Shown here: positions 1 through 10,317 of the stretch, piece by piece
Position numbering within the stretch: position 1 is the stretch's first letter
Layout: each line of letters begins with the position of its first letter
Source of the DNA: Leucaena leucocephala
Lineage: Eukaryota > Streptophyta > Magnoliopsida > Fabales > Fabaceae
Direction of reading: 5' to 3'
Assembly (NCBI GenBank): GCA_037074615.1
Contig: CM073562.1
Location: 7,425,001-7,489,000 of the forward strand
Length of the DNA stretch: 64,000 nt
The notes under the pieces: generated by a model
What the model was told of the DNA's origin: nothing
The model's database searches: none
Seen by the model: only the letters and a program-made list of their open reading frames with translations
Position numbers and translations under genes: made by a program

Positions 1-830
1 TTATGCATCCATCTAATTCGTTTGGAAAACAATTGTTATATGCTTAAATTCTTTTTATATCTCTTATGTAGCATATTTCAGATCAATTTCAAGTATAAAT
101 AAGATTAAAAGAAGAAGTTCATTAAAGAACAAAAAGTATCAGAATGCATACATCAGCAATAACAGCTATATTTGTCAACAACTACCTAACAGATTTATGA
201 AGAGCTAATCTATAAAAGAAGCTGGAGAGAAGCTAAAAAGATGATGAGAAGAGACATAAGAAGAAACAAGAGATGCTTAACAATGCATTATGATCATATT
301 TTGTTTCACTCTGTTTCTTATTCTCTGAACAGAGGATGTCATCTTATCTAAAAGAGAGAAACTTAGAGAGTATGTACTTAAATGATTATCACAATACCTC
401 TACTAGAGAAAAAGTTAACTTAGAGAGTATATACTTAAATGATTATCACAATACCTCTACTAGAGAAAAAGTTATATTTTATTAATCATTTTCTAAATTG
501 CTTAAGAGACTGGGTCTCTTGAGCGGGAAATTATCTTAAGGGTTATAAGAAGGAGTGAGAGGCTTTATCACGTTAATGTACAAAGGAAGGCTAGCTATCT
601 TGGGAGATAGTGGAACACTCATAGAAGCTCTAGGGACTAGACGTAGGCCAAATGAATTGGGTGGAACTAGTATAAATTGTCTCTGTGCAAATATCTCTTC
701 TTCATCATCCTACATCGATGATATCTTTCTTAACTTAATCACTTTATATTTACTTATTTTTAAAAATTTTAAAATCACGAAATTCATCCCCTCTTAGGTG
801 AATAGCCAAGAGAGATAATATTAATTTCAG
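1..830 (+). mobile_element. SIRE/Maximus-like LTR, 3' part, plus orientation
   Basis: Non-coding sequence whose 3' half resembles the R/U5 part of SIRE/Maximus-type copia LTRs. It has a short ACTAGACGTAGGCC block near 637, a GTATAAAT stretch shortly after it, and a CATCCCCTCTTAGGTG-type ending near 786-802. The left end lies outside the window. It meets an oppositely oriented LTR piece at about 835, so the two were probably brought together by nested insertion or rearrangement. The ORF at 555-797 is not credible as a gene. The family assignment is from memory of LTR style, not a database match. Confidence 0.42.
360..473. repeat. 57-bp direct tandem duplication
   Basis: Two adjacent copies, 360-416 and 417-473, differ at about one position. 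Each starts AACTTAGAGAGTAT and ends GAGAAAAAGTT. The duplication lies inside LTR-like sequence. Confidence 0.9.
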
Positions 831-834
831 TGAA

Positions 835-1517
835 AACATATAGAATATTTTGAAATTTCTAACATTAATCCATTAACTATTGATTAATATAAGTTAATCG
901 AATTTCTAGTTGATTAATGTATCTGGAAGAATTGAATCAAAAAATATTTCAACACAGATTAAACGAACAGTTAATATGTTAATGTAAATTAATCAATTCA
1001 CTAATCGATTAATAATTTTATATTTAAATTTTGTAAATTAATACTTCATTGATTAATCAAACAGTTAACAGATTAATATAAATTAATCTATTAACTAATT
1101 GGTTAATAGGAATATCTTTGTTCACTAGAAAATCTGTTCTCAATAGATTAATCTATTAACTAATCGATTACTTATTCGATTAACCAATTGATTAATTATA
1201 AGTAATCTAATAACCAATGGATTAATTATATTAATCAACTAACTAATAATTAAGTTGATTAACTTATTCTTTTAACACCATTTAAGCATATAAACACTTT
1301 TTACTTTAATTTTTTGGCAATGTTTGAGCACAGAAAGAAATCTAATATACTGTTTTTCAAAAATATCATTTAGCAACAACATATTATTAATTAAACTTTA
1401 GTATAGACTATCTTGTTAGTATCTGGACGAAAATATTTTTAGTATTTTTTTAAAAATATTCTTAGCATCACTGAAAAGTTTTTGCTATTTGGCATCATCA
1501 AAATATATTTTCCAACA
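835..1517 (-). mobile_element. SIRE-like LTR fragment, minus orientation
   Basis: Read on the minus strand, this begins at 1517 with TGTTGGAAAATATATTTTG followed by a GATGATG-type block, like the solo LTR at 6600-8411. Both contain a dense run of TTAATCGATTAA-like motifs (here about 880-1260, there about 7800-8200). The piece stops near 835, where plus-oriented LTR sequence begins, so only the U3-like part remains. No coding capacity is seen. Confidence 0.5.
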
Positions 1518-1890
1518 CTAACCTCTCTACTTTAGTTATGGAATTTACCCAGAAGTACCTTTCTAGTTTGCAAAACTAACTGAGAGACTTGACCAAGAAA
1601 TACAAGTATCTCTAGCTTTCTGTACCTTCCTGTCTCTCTTTCACCATCTCCATGACTTTATAAAGTCTCCTCACCATTCATCCCCTTCCTTCATGGTCAT
1701 ATGACTCAGCCCCTTGTTTCGTCCTTACTAACAATACCATGACCTCTTGTATCAGTGCATTTACATCTTTGGTCAAACTTCCTACTGTCTCCCTTAATAA
1801 TTGTACTTTCGAATAAGCATAGTGTACAATCTAAACTATTACTCTTTTCTTTCTTAAAGGGTCCTAAGTTCGTATAACTCTGATACCAAA
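1518..1890 (-). mobile_element. Leader and 5' internal stub of a minus-strand LTR retrotransposon
   Basis: Immediately left of the LTR at 1891-3866, the minus strand reads TGGTATCAGAGTT (plus 1876-1888). This is the primer-binding site for initiator methionine tRNA used by plant LTR elements. About 370 bp of leader and possible gag start follow before the sequence is cut by the SIRE-like LTR at 1517. The minus ORF at 1706-1945 overlaps the LTR/PBS junction and is not a convincing protein. The rest of the element is missing or lies outside the window. Confidence 0.6.
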
Positions 1891-3866
1891 TGTTGCAACC
1901 CTGTTTAGATAAATGCTGAATATAATAGAAATAGTGCAAAAACAAAAATAAATGGGGGCAAATTATTAGGCTTTGATATTAATGATCAAGAAATTGAACT
2001 AGAGATACAACTGGCTTTACTAATTCTACATAAAGCCCTATTCCCCTTTTACACTCAAAAGATTATTCCTAAACAATGACAAATACATAAACAAGATTCA
2101 ACACTTAAGAAAAGGTAATAATTGTACAAAGAAACCCTTCCCTGGCATTTGAGAGGCCATAGATCTCCCTCACTAACTCATTCTCAAATTAAATACTGAG
2201 GGACATTCTGGCAATCCACCAAACATTATGCATCCAAAGAGTAACTCTACACCAGCCTTAAATCCATTGGACTAGGTTAGGAGTAAGTTGGGGTGATTCT
2301 TTATTTTTTGGAGCCTCTAGATAATCCTTTGGACTAATAGATTCTCTTAGTGGTTTCCTCAGTCTCCTCCAATATGTCTTTTTAATACTAGCAGTCATAT
2401 CAGTTTGATTGGATTTCTTTCCTTTTTGTTCATTCTCCTTCATCTTCCTTTCCTCCTCTTCCTTTTGCAATTTCGTTTGCCCTTTACCATTTTCTTTCTT
2501 GGCCTAAAATCTCGCATAAAGTAGAAGGGAAGGGGTATTTATACTTGAAACATTAAACTATATCTAATAAATGTTTCAAGTCCATCTCCTTAAGGAAATT
2601 ACCATTTAATCCTTTGATTTTTGCCGTCAAACTTGGTGAAAATTACAAGGGTGTTATGTGTCAAGCTCATGGACATCATAAGTGTCTCTTAACTATATTG
2701 AAATGTAATTTGGAATCCATTAACTAAATTGAATACGACTTTCAAGTCCAAAGTACTATTTTATATGTAATTCCATCACATTTTTTCTGGAAAACATCCA
2801 CCAATACTTTGCTCTAGGTGGCACCATTTTGAGGGAGAAGAAAGTAAGAGAAAAGCTTCTTAGTTTAATAAGTCATACTGCAAAATTCATATCATTTCGT
2901 GTATATTTTTTAGTTTTGTCATCTAGATTATTTAGATATTTGTCTCTTCAATCTCATCATAACTCTCTTAAATATCTCACTTCATTAATGAAGTCACATG
3001 GTGCCATAATTGCTTGATCATGGAGAAGAAAAGGGAGCCAACTTGATTTTTGCTTCCTTTATTATATAAAGCAATATTTTAACTCTATGAAATAGTTTTT
3101 TATGTTTTCTTTATCATAAATTTCTGTCATTGCTCCAAAAATTCTATCTTATTAACAGTGCCATTCTCTAATTTTTAAAAAGACAAAACTTGGTTTGGAA
3201 GTATTTCTTTATAAATTTCTCATAAAATGCCTTTAAGTGGCATAATTAGGCTTTAAATTATTTTAAATATAACCTTCTCATCTCTTGCATATCAAATCAG
3301 TTTTATAAACTCATATATTTACTCAAATAATTAATCATCATTTTAATCCAAATATTTAAGGCCTCCTATTATTTCAAATAATTGGATTTGGCTAAATATC
3401 TCTAAATTAGTCAAATTTCTAAAAATTCTTTAAAATTCACTCTTAGGGTATTTTCGTCATTTTAACCTCAAATGAGCATTAATAACTCATTTCCCATTTT
3501 CTAGGATTTGTCTGAAATTTTCAGGCATCTTTTTCATGATTACCCCTATTGGCCAGAAACTATCTAAAATTATAATTTTGCTCCTACTCAGGCTTGGCCT
3601 AAAAAATAACTCACTAAGGTCTCTAACATAACCTTTGGCCTATAACTATCTTCATCTCTCATTCTTGGCCCTTTGGACTTTACTAGATTGAAGAATATCT
3701 CTACTTTATCTCAAGAAAATCTTTTAATTTGCAGTTTAGTCTATAAAACCTTTTGGCCTTTCCATGATTCCATTACATTTTCAGGAGTTTTACTAAAATG
3801 GTATTAATAGCCTACTTAATTTAGAATTATTTCTAGACTTTTAGGCTCAAAATTTATGATGTGACA
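1891..3866 (-). mobile_element. 5' LTR (about 2 kb) of a Ty3/gypsy-like element
   Basis: The segment runs TG...CA: plus starts TGTTGCAACC and ends GATGTGACA, so on the minus strand it starts TGTCACATCATAAATTTTG. A primer-binding site lies next to the low-coordinate end, which makes this the 5' LTR of a minus-strand element. A TATA-like TATAAATACCCC on the minus strand (about 2536-2547) marks a likely promoter. The same TATAAATACCCC core and a similar start occur in the solo LTR at 48216-51148, so the two may be relatives. ORFs inside it (2258-2470, 2829-3017) have no recognisable product. The clade is inferred only from LTR length and style. Confidence 0.6.
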
Positions 3867-4420
3867 AAAGTAAGGGTGATTAAAGGCTAAGGGAGGTAGC
3901 CTAGGGTGGTACTATTTGCCTTACAAGAAACCCAAAGGTTTGTATTATCTGTGTACATATACAGGTAACATAAAAGAACTGGTGAATTGAATTTGAAAAT
4001 TAAATTTTGGTGGGAAAACAAAAACAATTCAACACGAAGCCATACACAACCTAAAAGTGACATGTTAACTAGTCTAAAGCCAGTACTAGGTTGTGAACTG
4101 TGATTTTGTCTCATTAGCTAAAGCTAAGTCGAGGTTTAGATTGGCTACTTTTGGAATTTCTTTCTATGATAGATTGATGTCCACTTGGACTCTTCCTTCC
4201 TTAGACGAAGTTTTTCCACAACTGGAATGGTAGGAAAGCAAAAAAGCTATTAGTTTCCAAGAACATTCAACCTATAAAACCTTTATCTAAGGCCGTACAC
4301 GTGACAACTAAAGGATCTAGTGGTTCTAATTCTAGAGGTGGAAAGGAAATAAACTTTTGCTTGCATCATTTTCTACAAATAAAGATTGTAAACGATTTTT
4401 TTTAAAAAAATATATTTAAT
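3867..4420. other. Intergenic, nothing recognised
   Basis: A+T-rich sequence between the LTR and the MULE. The 75-residue minus ORF at 3887-4114 shows no motif. The last 9 bases (4412-4420, ATATTTAAT) are the left target duplication of the MULE that follows. Confidence 0.6.
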
Positions 4421-5662
4421 GGGAAAAAGACAAAAAAATGCCATATAAATTAAAAATTCTAAATAGAGTATATGAATTTGTAAAAGGATATATTGGTCAA
4501 AAGTACCAATTTGTCCTTTCAAAATATGGGGAAAAAGATGAAATTGCCCTGCTTCCTTTTCTTCTCTTCCCTCTTCCCTATCTCTTCCCTCTTCGTTTCT
4601 TCCTTCCATCGACATAGACTTGTGCCATCGCTTTTTCTTCCTTTTCTCTTTCTCTCTTGTCCCTCTTCTTTTTCTCTATCCATAGTTGATGTGTAGGTAG
4701 GAGTTTCTATTGTCATTGTTGTAGATCCATCTTCCTAGTCTTCAAAACACAAAGAGAGAGTGGATGTGCGAAGAGAGATAAGGAGGGAAGCACTGAGGTA
4801 GCCGGAAAAGATGTCTTTTTGTTGCTCTTCTTGTTCACCGCCGTTCGTTGCTCTTCTATACCGCCATGGAGCATTTGAGCAAGACCCACCTTAATAGAGA
4901 AAGGAGTCTTCTTGGTCTCTACAATAATACCATTCTCGTATATAGTAACCACCCCTCTATTGTATATGGGATTTATAACTTTTGTAATTACTTTGAACAC
5001 ATTCGTTAAGATATTTACTACTCTATTTAACAACTTAGTTGCAAGTAATTACTTGGGTCAATTACTATTTGTGTAATGGGATTTATAACTTTTGCAATAA
5101 TTTTGATCACCGCAATAAAGATATTTATTACTATGTTTAACAACTTAGTTACAGGTAATTACTTAGGTCAATTACTACTCATGTAATAGGATTTACAATT
5201 TTTGTAATGATTTTGATTACCGTAGTAAATATATTTACTACTCTCTTTAACAACTTAGTTGTAAGTAATTACTTAGGTCAATTACTACTCGTATAATAAA
5301 ATTTATAACTTGCAATTATTTTAACTATCGTAGTTAAGATATTTACTATTCATTTAACAACTTAGTTGCAAGTAATTACTTTCTTCAATTCCTACTCGTG
5401 TAATATGATTGACAACTTTTGTAATAACTTTTGACCATGGTTGTAATTAGTTAGAAAATATCTTCACTATAGTTGTCAAAATTATTACAAAAATTATAAA
5501 TTCTATACACAATGAGAGGAGGCCACTTTCAGGGACAATTATGTCATTTCTCTAAAATTTTGGAAAGAAAAATTGGTACTTGTGACCAATCAATCATTTT
5601 ACAAATTCATATATTCTATTTGGAATTTCCAATTTCATAAGGCATTTTTCTATCTTTTCCCC
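4421..5662. mobile_element. Non-autonomous MULE with 9-bp target duplication
   Basis: A 1242-bp element with inverted termini. The left end starts GGGAAAAAGACAAAAAAATG and the reverse complement of the right end starts GGGGAAAAGATAGAAAAATG. Similarity between the arms continues for about 130 bp. It is flanked by a perfect 9-bp direct repeat ATATTTAAT (4412-4420 and 5663-5671), the signature of Mutator-like insertion. The inside holds a pyrimidine-rich stretch (4550-4690), a short GC-richer stretch (4790-4890) and the 110-bp tandem repeats. The small ORFs at 4373-5033 carry no transposase motif, so the element is non-autonomous. Its terminal style resembles that of the two MULEs at 30591-35625. 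Confidence 0.85.
4968..5435. repeat. 110-bp tandem repeat, about 4.3 copies, inside a MULE
   Basis: Copies begin at 4968, 5078, 5188, 5298 and 5405 (partial). Each starts like GGGATTTATAACTTTTG and contains AACAACTTAGTTGCAAGTAA and a CAATTACTACTCGTGTAAT-like end. The spacing is exactly 110 bp for three units and 107 for the next. Copies are visibly diverged. Confidence 0.92.
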
Positions 5663-5736
5663 ATATTTAATTGTCTTACGGATTATGCGTACTTTTTGTT
5701 CATTTTTTGGTTCTGTTTTGTTTTTTGTTTTTAGAA

Positions 5737-6022
5737 AGGGTAAAGTAGCCCTCAATATCTTGATCTTATTATTTATATGCAGCTAATATCTTAATCTTAT
5801 TTGTGGTACAATTTTACCCATAATCTCTTTAATTTGGTGCAATTCTTAGTACTTGAGAAATACGATTATGGTAAAATTGTACCCAATTAAAATGATTATG
5901 GGTAAAATTGTAACAAATTAAAAAGATTATCAATAAAATTGTACCACAAGTAAGATTATGGTATTGGTAATATATGAGAAATAAAATCAAGATATTAGGT
6001 GTTACTTTAACCTTTAAGGGTT
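5737..6022. mobile_element. Hairpin MITE with arms of about 120 bp
   Basis: The left arm (5737-5862) contains GGGTAAAGTAGCCC, AATATCTTGATCTTAT and TGTGGTACAATTTTACCC. The right arm (5893-6022) is its imperfect reverse complement with the same blocks in reverse order. The short gap between arms makes an almost complete foldback. The 191-residue minus ORF (5829-6404) runs through the right arm and is not regarded as a gene. Confidence 0.75.
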
Positions 6023-6599
6023 TTTTCAATTCAAAGGAAGGGGATGGAAAGGAAGGGAAAATGATCTCCTCCCCTCGTCCAATTTGTAATTTTCTAGTAG
6101 GGAAGGAGCCAAAATTTTGGTGTCTGTCCCTTCCCTCCCATTTTTTGCGTCCCCCCAAATCGGGATTTTTCGGAGGGAGGCAAAATTTTAGAACAATTAT
6201 ATCTAACATGCATGTAGGTCTATTGTGTGTTTGAAGATAATCTCTCATTTTTAAACAGTTGTCATTGTCAACATGCCTGCTGGGTTGGCTGTGCAAGTTC
6301 TTGTGCCTTGCTATCGATTTGCTGTATGGAGACACGAAGATGAAGAAGCTGGCGAGGCCCTTGGATTTCTTCTTCTCTTCATCAAGACGCCTAGTATTGT
6401 TCAATGCCCTCTACCCAAATATCATTGTGCGCTAATTAAACCAAACCACCCCACCCCAATGGTTTTCTTCACTATCTCTTTCTATCTCCCCTTTCTTTCT
6501 CCTCACCTTCTCTCTATCAAGCTTTTAGCTCCTCATTCTGATACTAATTTCACCCTTCGTTTACTTACACGGTAGTAACTTTGATATCAAAACCATTTT
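6023..6599. other. Intergenic, no supported gene
   Basis: Holds a purine-rich then pyrimidine-rich stretch (6030-6190, GGAAGGGGA and CTTCCCTCCC types) that may be part of a small transposon, and a GC-richer piece (6270-6400). ORFs on both strands overlap here, and none has a recognisable motif. Confidence 0.5.
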
Positions 6600-8411
6600 T
6601 GTTAATTCCAGGTAGATAGGTTGGAAGAGGGGTGAATTGGGTGATTGACGACTTTAAATTTTTTTTTGACTCTTTGGAATTCTCGTAAGTTAAACAAGAT
6701 AGTTTGAAAAGCATTGATTTGAAATTAAAATAAGTTACTGGAAAATCAAAGAGTTAAAGAAGAAGAATTTTCATAGAGAGTTTATCCTAGTTCGGTCTTT
6801 CCTTGACCTACATCCAATCCTCAGTTTCTCACTGAGATTTTCCAATCCACTATACACTAAGATTACAACGGGCTCTTGATAACCTTTACAAGCTCATTTT
6901 TCATGGCTAATTGAGAACCACCTCAAACTTGAGATTACACCATACTTCCTATGGCAACACTCCCCCTTAAGCAGATATGAGCAAATTCTAACCTTGAATA
7001 ATATATAAAGAATAGAGAGTTGAATGACTCAGGAAGTTTTTGGCTCTTTCATGGCTTGTATTCAGCTTATGGATATATCATCATCTTCTTATTGTTTATT
7101 GTTGCCAACCTTTTAACTTTGAATACTCTTCTATTTATAGTTGATATTGTGACCGTTGAGTATTCTTTCCATTGTGGCTTTCTTCCGTTGAGTTTTCTTC
7201 CTGTTAGATATGATCGTTGAACTAGCTATTGTAGCCGTAGAGGCTTTTTGTCTTCTTGTCGTTGAACGTCTATTGGCTTTTATCTCGGCCTATTCTCATC
7301 TCTAGCTTTAAACTCAACTAAATCTTAACTCCATAATTTAATCCTGTAAACACTTCAATATTTAATCATTAGTAAATTAATTTGTGAAGTGAGAATTTGA
7401 TGACATGAATTTAAACTTGAATATAATCATTCATAACAAGAATGATATGAGAATATCCTATGCTCAATCATATGAATTAATGTTTGATAGCTCAATTAGT
7501 AATCAAGTGTATAAGATCAATTTAGATATAAACACTTTAAGATCATACCTAATATTTTGCTTGTTTTCAAATATTATTATATATTAATTGATTGCCTAAT
7601 CGATTAATTATAACTAAAGTGTGAAACAGAAAACAAAGCATAATACTGATTGACATATTCATGCATATATGATTCAATTTTATGAAGATAAGTTTCTCAC
7701 AAAGGTTTGGCATGAAGAATAATGAAAAATGTAGTCATATTGTCACTTAGATTAATAATTTGCAATATGAAATGAGTTTGTATCTTAAAACTTATGAAGT
7801 TTCTAGGTTTAATCGAATTCTTAATCAATTAATGTGTTTGGAAGATTTGAAAGTGAATGTTTTCAACTCAAATTAATTGAACAATTAATCTATTAATGTA
7901 AATTAATCGATTAACCAATTGATTAATTAGTTTATATTTGAATTTAACAAACTAAAACTTCACTGATTAATCGAACAGTTAACAGATTAATATAAATTAA
8001 TTGATTAATAGTAATATCTTTGTTAAAAAAATATATTTTTAATACATTAATCGATTACCAATCGATTGATAGACTCATTAACTTACTTCCAGAAGGCTAG
8101 TTCTTTACATTAATCGATTAATTGATTTTCCTTTGTAAAACAGATTGCTACATCATTTATATTAATCTAACATCCAATCGATTAATTATCAATAATCAAC
8201 AATTAATGGATTAACTCCTCTAACTTCTTCATTTAACTTCATTTGATTACAAATTCATTTTCATTACTTCAAAAACACTTTTTCACATCATTAAACAACT
8301 TAATTCTCTTTTCTCTTAAACTTTATTCCATTAAAAACACATTTTTATTGCTTCAAAAACATTAACTCAATTCTTTTCTTTTGTCATCATCAAAACATAT
8401 TTAATCTAACA
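6600..8411 (-). mobile_element. Solo LTR of a SIRE/Maximus-like copia element
   Basis: A 1812-bp TG...CA segment with short inverted ends (TGTTA at 6600, TAACA at 8411). On the minus strand it starts TGTTAGATTAAATATG then GATGATGACAAA, and it ends with a CAATTCACCCCTCTTCC-type U5, the usual style of SIRE LTRs. The flanks are ATTTT (6595-6599) and GTTTT (8412-8416), a 4/5 match to a 5-bp target duplication. No primer-binding site or polypurine tract adjoins it, so it is called solo. Internal ORFs (7020-7220, 7405-7587) are not credible genes. An array of TTAATCGATTAA-like motifs lies at about 7800-8200. Confidence 0.65.
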
Positions 8412-8455
8412 GTTTTCTCCCTAATTTACCCTAACTTCCTTAACTCTGTTACTTC

Positions 8456-8674
8456 TCAGGTGAACGCCATCGGCATCTCTATCAATTGTTGTAATGCTTC
8501 ATAGCACCTAGTTCTAACTGGCCATGAAGATCCATTGACTATCGTGAAATGGGTGCTTTCTATCTCGCTGTGAAGAATTTGTTTTGGTTCAGATAAACCA
8601 TAGGGCTTAACATTGGAAGCTTTAGCTTTGGGGCATCCCTTTTTCTTGGGAGAAGAACGAGTTGATCGGAACAT
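8456..8674 (-). CDS. Possible gene fragment, 72 residues, not recognised
   Basis: The ORF has a basic N-terminus (SPKKKGCPKAKAS) followed by a more protein-like stretch with SEIESTHFTIVNG and RCYEALQQLIEMP. Its residue composition looks less random than neighbouring ORFs. It ends just outside the SIRE-like solo LTR, so it could be the remnant of a gene damaged by that insertion, or a captured fragment. No family is recognised. An overlapping ORF in another frame (8560-8742) has no support. Confidence 0.25.
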   Translation of the reverse strand: MFRSTRSSPKKKGCPKAKASNVKPYGLSEPKQILHSEIESTHFTIVNGSSWPVRTRCYEALQQLIEMPMAFT

Positions 8675-8742
8675 AATATACGATGAAGCTGGACATATGA
8701 GAAAGAGATGAATGAATTATAACAGAAGGAGGGGCAAGTCAA

Positions 8743-10141
8743 AGGTATATTTACTCGTGAAATCTAAACTCTTTGATTCCATTTTGATTCTTCTCCATCT
8801 GGGTAAGAATTTTTTGGAAGTTTTATGCTTATATTTAGCCTCGGTTGAGAAATTAATTGATCATAAAATTTAAATTGTTTCTTTAGCCTATTATTTCTGA
8901 CGATGAATAATAGCTTAGTCTTAAAATCTAACAATGTTATCAATTTAATCAATATATATTTTTAGAAAAAAAATGGAGTTATCATTTGATTGAAATCGAG
9001 TTTTAAAAGAAAACTCGAGTTTCAAGTTGACAGGACTCGAGGTGTACAATGCTTCTAACTAGTCAAACTTGATTTTGGCTAAGGAACTTGAGTTTCCAAA
9101 GTAATATATTACTGTCATTGAAGTGCCATAACTTATGTAAGGGAAAATCGAGTTTTACTAGTGAAAAGTGTTGTGAAACTTGGGTTTCGTTCAAAAACTC
9201 AAGTTTCATAATTGCAGTTACTAGATATGGACAAGTTGATTTTTGATGACAAACACGACTTTTACATGACAACTTGATTTTCTGCAAAAACTCGACTTAA
9301 TTGTATACGCTGTCAAAACTTAAGTTTCTTTAAAAATTGAGTTGTTAAATGAGTTCGTTAAGCTCTATTTTTCACCATTACTTTATTTTTCTCTTATTAT
9401 ACAACTCGAGTTTTCCAAAATAATTCTCTTTTTATACATAAGTTTCTTGGTTTTATAAAAAAGATGGAATAGTAAATTAATTATATCATTATCTCTTATT
9501 TTTTATTTTAACTAAATAAAATATTATTAAAAACATATTCTCTTTCCACCCTTTTAATCAAATTGAACAAAAAACTTTAAACTTCCAATCCCCTACTATC
9601 TTTTACGGGCCTATTTGGATAAAAATTTGAAAAAATATTTATGAAAAAAAAAATTTTGAACATCTTTCAGAAAATGGATTATGGATAAGTATTTATGAAA
9701 AAAAAGTGATATTGAATAAATAAATATTTAGATAGTTATTTTTAAAAGTACTTTTATTATTTGTAACTTACTAAAAATAATATGGTTATTAAATATAGGA
9801 AAGTGGAGAGATAAGCGATGAGAGATAAGAGAGGAGAGATGGTATAGAAGAGAGATAAAAGAGGAGAGAGAATGTAGAAGAGAGATGAGAGATGAGAGAT
9901 AGTGTAAAAAAGATATGAGAGATGATATAAGAAAAAATAAGGATAATATAATAATTGATTATTCTATAAATTTTTTTACTGTTTTATAAACTAATCTCAA
10001 TAGTTTATTTAAAATCTTAATTTTAAATTATAATTTAGTCTAAAAAATCTTTTAAATAAATATAGTTATTTATTTTAAAATTTTTTTAAATTTAAATTTT
10101 ATGTAAAAGAATTTTTAAAAGTTATATTTAATAGTTTACCA
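8743..10141. other. A+T-rich intergenic with a scattered CTCGAG-type motif cluster
   Basis: Between about 8990 and 9420 there are many variants of AACTCGAGTTTC in both senses (for example near 8996, 9012, 9040, 9150, 9190, 9290, 9402). From 9600 the text GGGCCTATTTGGATAAAAA resembles the end of a hAT-like MITE. A GAGAGATGAGAGATA purine stretch follows (9800-9920). No coding sequence is supported; the ORFs at 8764-8952 and 9063-9287 have no motif. Confidence 0.5.
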
Positions 10142-10317
10142 ATCATACTGGACATTCCCTTCCCTCGTGTCGTTCGAATCCTACCAAAAAAAAATAAAAA
10201 ACCGGGTTTTAGCAATTAGCAACCACCGCTTGCAGAGTCACCCCCCCTGTGGTTACGTTTGCCCCGCTCTGTTCGTCTACTTGTTGAACCGCGAATTTCG
10301 AGTGACACGGCGAGTAG
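10142..10317 (+). promoter_or_regulatory. Proximal upstream/5' leader region of ELP6
   Basis: The 175 bp before the ELP6 start are clearly richer in G+C than the DNA to the left and contain a short CT-rich stretch (10153-10165), as in many plant housekeeping promoters and leaders. No convincing TATA box is visible close to the ATG. The region is assigned from its position only. Confidence 0.35.

Noticed and set aside
5829..6404. 191-residue minus ORF
   Set aside because: It runs through the right arm of a hairpin MITE and low-complexity flanks and has no recognisable domain.
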